Assembly (NCBI GenBank): GCA_005879205.1
Contig: VBLD01000222.1
Coordinates: 1-7,361 of the forward strand
DNA length: 7,361 nt
Direction of reading: 5' to 3'
DNA from: Deltaproteobacteria bacterium
Lineage (GTDB): Bacteria; Desulfobacterota; Binatia; DP-6
The position numbers and the translations under genes are program-made. Each line of letters starts with the position of its first letter. The stretch's first letter is position 1. Of the stretch, positions 6,096-7,361 are shown piece by piece. The notes beneath the pieces were generated by a model. It did not search any database. It was not told where the DNA came from and saw only the letters and a list, made by a program, of their open reading frames with translations.

Positions 6096-7361
6096 ATGCA
6101 TACGAGTCGCCGCTGTAGAACGCTCGCCCTGGCCGGCCTGGCCCTCGCTCTCGGGGCGGCGCCGGCCCGAGCCGCGAGCCATCGTGAAGCGCCCCTCATG
6201 ACGCTCGACCCCGCCGCGGACATCACCGACGTCTACGCGTTCGTCAGCTACGACGCGGACAACCTCGCCCGGGCCGCCGGCGATCGAAAGGTCACGCTCA
6301 TCCTGAACGTGATCCCCGCCCAGGAGCCGAGCTCGGGGCCCAACTACTTCGCCTTCGACGACAACGTGCTCTACGAGATCCACGTCGACAACAACAAGGA
6401 CGGCGACGCCGAGGACATCATCTACCAGGTGCGCTTCCAGACGACCGTCGACAGCCCCGATCAGTTCGTCGCCACCCTCGCGCTCCCACCCGTCACTGAC
6501 CTCGAGGGCGCCAACGCGGCCGGGATGGCGATCAAGCAGCGCTACACCGTGACCGAGCTCAAGAACTGCAAGGAGAGGAGCAAGGGGCCGAAGTGCAAGC
6601 AGAAGACCGTCCTCTTCGGCGGCCAGTCGAAGCCCACCGTGCCCTCGAACATCGGACCGAAGACGATGCCGGACTACGCAGCCCTCGCCGCCAAGGGGAT
6701 CTTCACCGACACCGACACCGGCATCCGGGTCTTCGCCGGGCAGCGGGCCGAGACCTTCGCGATCGACCTGGGCGCGGTGTTCGACACGGTGAACCTGCGC
6801 CGCACGCCGCTGCCGGTCGAGACCGTGGTGGAGGACGACGACGACACGATCAATCCTTTCGGCACGAACGCCTTCAGCGGCTTCAACGTCAACACGATCG
6901 CCATCGAGGTCCCGGCGAAGCGGCTGACCAGCGACGGCGCGTCGCCCGCGGGGGCCAACGGCACGATCGGCATCTACGCCAGCACCTCGCGCCAGCAGGT
7001 CACCATCCGGCGCGGCGCGCCCGCCCTGAACCCGAAGAAGCCGCCAGACGAACTCCTCCAGGGAGCCAAGTTCTTCCGCCAGGTGTCGCGCATGGGGAAC
7101 CCGCTCGTGAACGAGCTCATCATTCCGGTCGGCAAGAAGGACCTGTGGAATGCGACGGACCCCTCGGACGAGGCGCAGTTCCTCGACTCCTACCGCAACC
7201 TCGCCGTGGCCGACGCCTTGAAGCTCGTCTCCGGGGTCGACGTCCCGGCCAAGCCGCGCAACGACGTCGTGCACCTACTCACGCAGTATGCCGACCAGGA
7301 CCCCACCAAGGCGCCCTTCGCCGAGCTGCTCCGCCTCGACATGACGGTGGCCCCGACGCCA
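6096..7361 (+). CDS. Exported DUF4331 family protein, 3' end beyond window
   Basis: Open for 422 codons to the window edge; the C-terminus is missing. ATG 6096 has a good ribosome binding site (GGAG at 6087-6090, 5 nt upstream, within AAGGACGGAG). Residues 1-26 form a signal peptide: basic MHTSRRCR, hydrophobic TLALAGLALALG, cleavage after ARA26; the twin Arg lacks the rest of a Tat motif, so Sec export is likely. The mature protein begins ASHREAP and continues DPAADITDVYAF, the hallmark of DUF4331. DNNKDGDAED at 98-107 resembles an acidic calcium-binding loop. GFNVNTIAIEVP near 262-273 and MGNPLVNELIIPVGKKDLWNATDP near 333-356 are further family motifs. The function of DUF4331 is not known; location is periplasmic or extracellular. 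A Lys-rich insert at 157-170 carries Cys158 and Cys167, which could pair as a disulfide. It appears to be a separate transcription unit. Confidence 0.93.
   Translation, partial: MHTSRRCRTLALAGLALALGAAPARAASHREAPLMTLDPAADITDVYAFVSYDADNLARAAGDRKVTLILNVIPAQEPSSGPNYFAFDDNVLYEIHVDNNKDGDAEDIIYQVRFQTTVDSPDQFVATLALPPVTDLEGANAAGMAIKQRYTVTELKNCKERSKGPKCKQKTVLFGGQSKPTVPSNIGPKTMPDYAALAAKGIFTDTDTGIRVFAGQRAETFAIDLGAVFDTVNLRRTPLPVETVVEDDDDTINPFGTNAFSGFNVNTIAIEVPAKRLTSDGASPAGANGTIGIYASTSRQQVTIRRGAPALNPKKPPDELLQGAKFFRQVSRMGNPLVNELIIPVGKKDLWNATDPSDEAQFLDSYRNLAVADALKLVSGVDVPAKPRNDVVHLLTQYADQDPTKAPFAELLRLDMTVAPTP

Noticed and set aside
5880..7274. A 464-codon minus-strand frame antisense to the DUF4331 gene
   Set aside because: Low-complexity Val/Gly/Asp/Arg-rich sequence opposite a gene with a signal peptide and clear family motifs.

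Overview
This 7.4 kb window is very GC-rich and its codons are strongly biased to G or C in the third position. It comes from a bacterial chromosome. The gene types (a fused membrane/spermidine-synthase-like protein, an FdhF/YdeP-type molybdopterin oxidoreductase, a class III nucleotide cyclase and an exported DUF4331 protein) fit a high-GC environmental bacterium such as a myxobacterium, a binatote or a Rokubacteria/Methylomirabilota-like lineage. The sequence alone does not settle the taxon.

Layout. Positions 1-4504 hold two minus-strand genes that form a tight, probably translationally coupled operon. A 727-aa molybdopterin oxidoreductase (4504 to 2321) overlaps by 8 nt the start of a long fused polytopic membrane/spermidine-synthase-fold protein (2328 to 1), which runs off the left edge after 776 codons. 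A 143-bp divergent intergenic region (4505-4647) carries a perfect 20-bp palindrome and the only AT-rich patch in that part. Next comes a plus-strand class III adenylate/guanylate cyclase homologue (4648-5661). Its 3' end is overlapped, tail to tail, by a small minus-strand ORF (5889 to 5587) that looks like a real but possibly truncated gene. A 206-bp gap with several small stem-loops follows. The window ends in a plus-strand secreted DUF4331 protein (6096 to beyond 7361).

How the genes might work together. The oxidoreductase and the spermidine-synthase-like protein are clearly co-transcribed, but no shared pathway is established from the sequence. The cyclase is divergent from them and could share a regulatory region. 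It keeps both metal-binding aspartates but departs from the consensus at the substrate-selecting and transition-state positions, so cyclase activity is uncertain. The DUF4331 protein appears to be an independent unit with its own ribosome binding site. I found no RNA gene, CRISPR array, insertion sequence or phage gene. Many long open frames antisense to the real genes are by-products of the high GC content and were left out.
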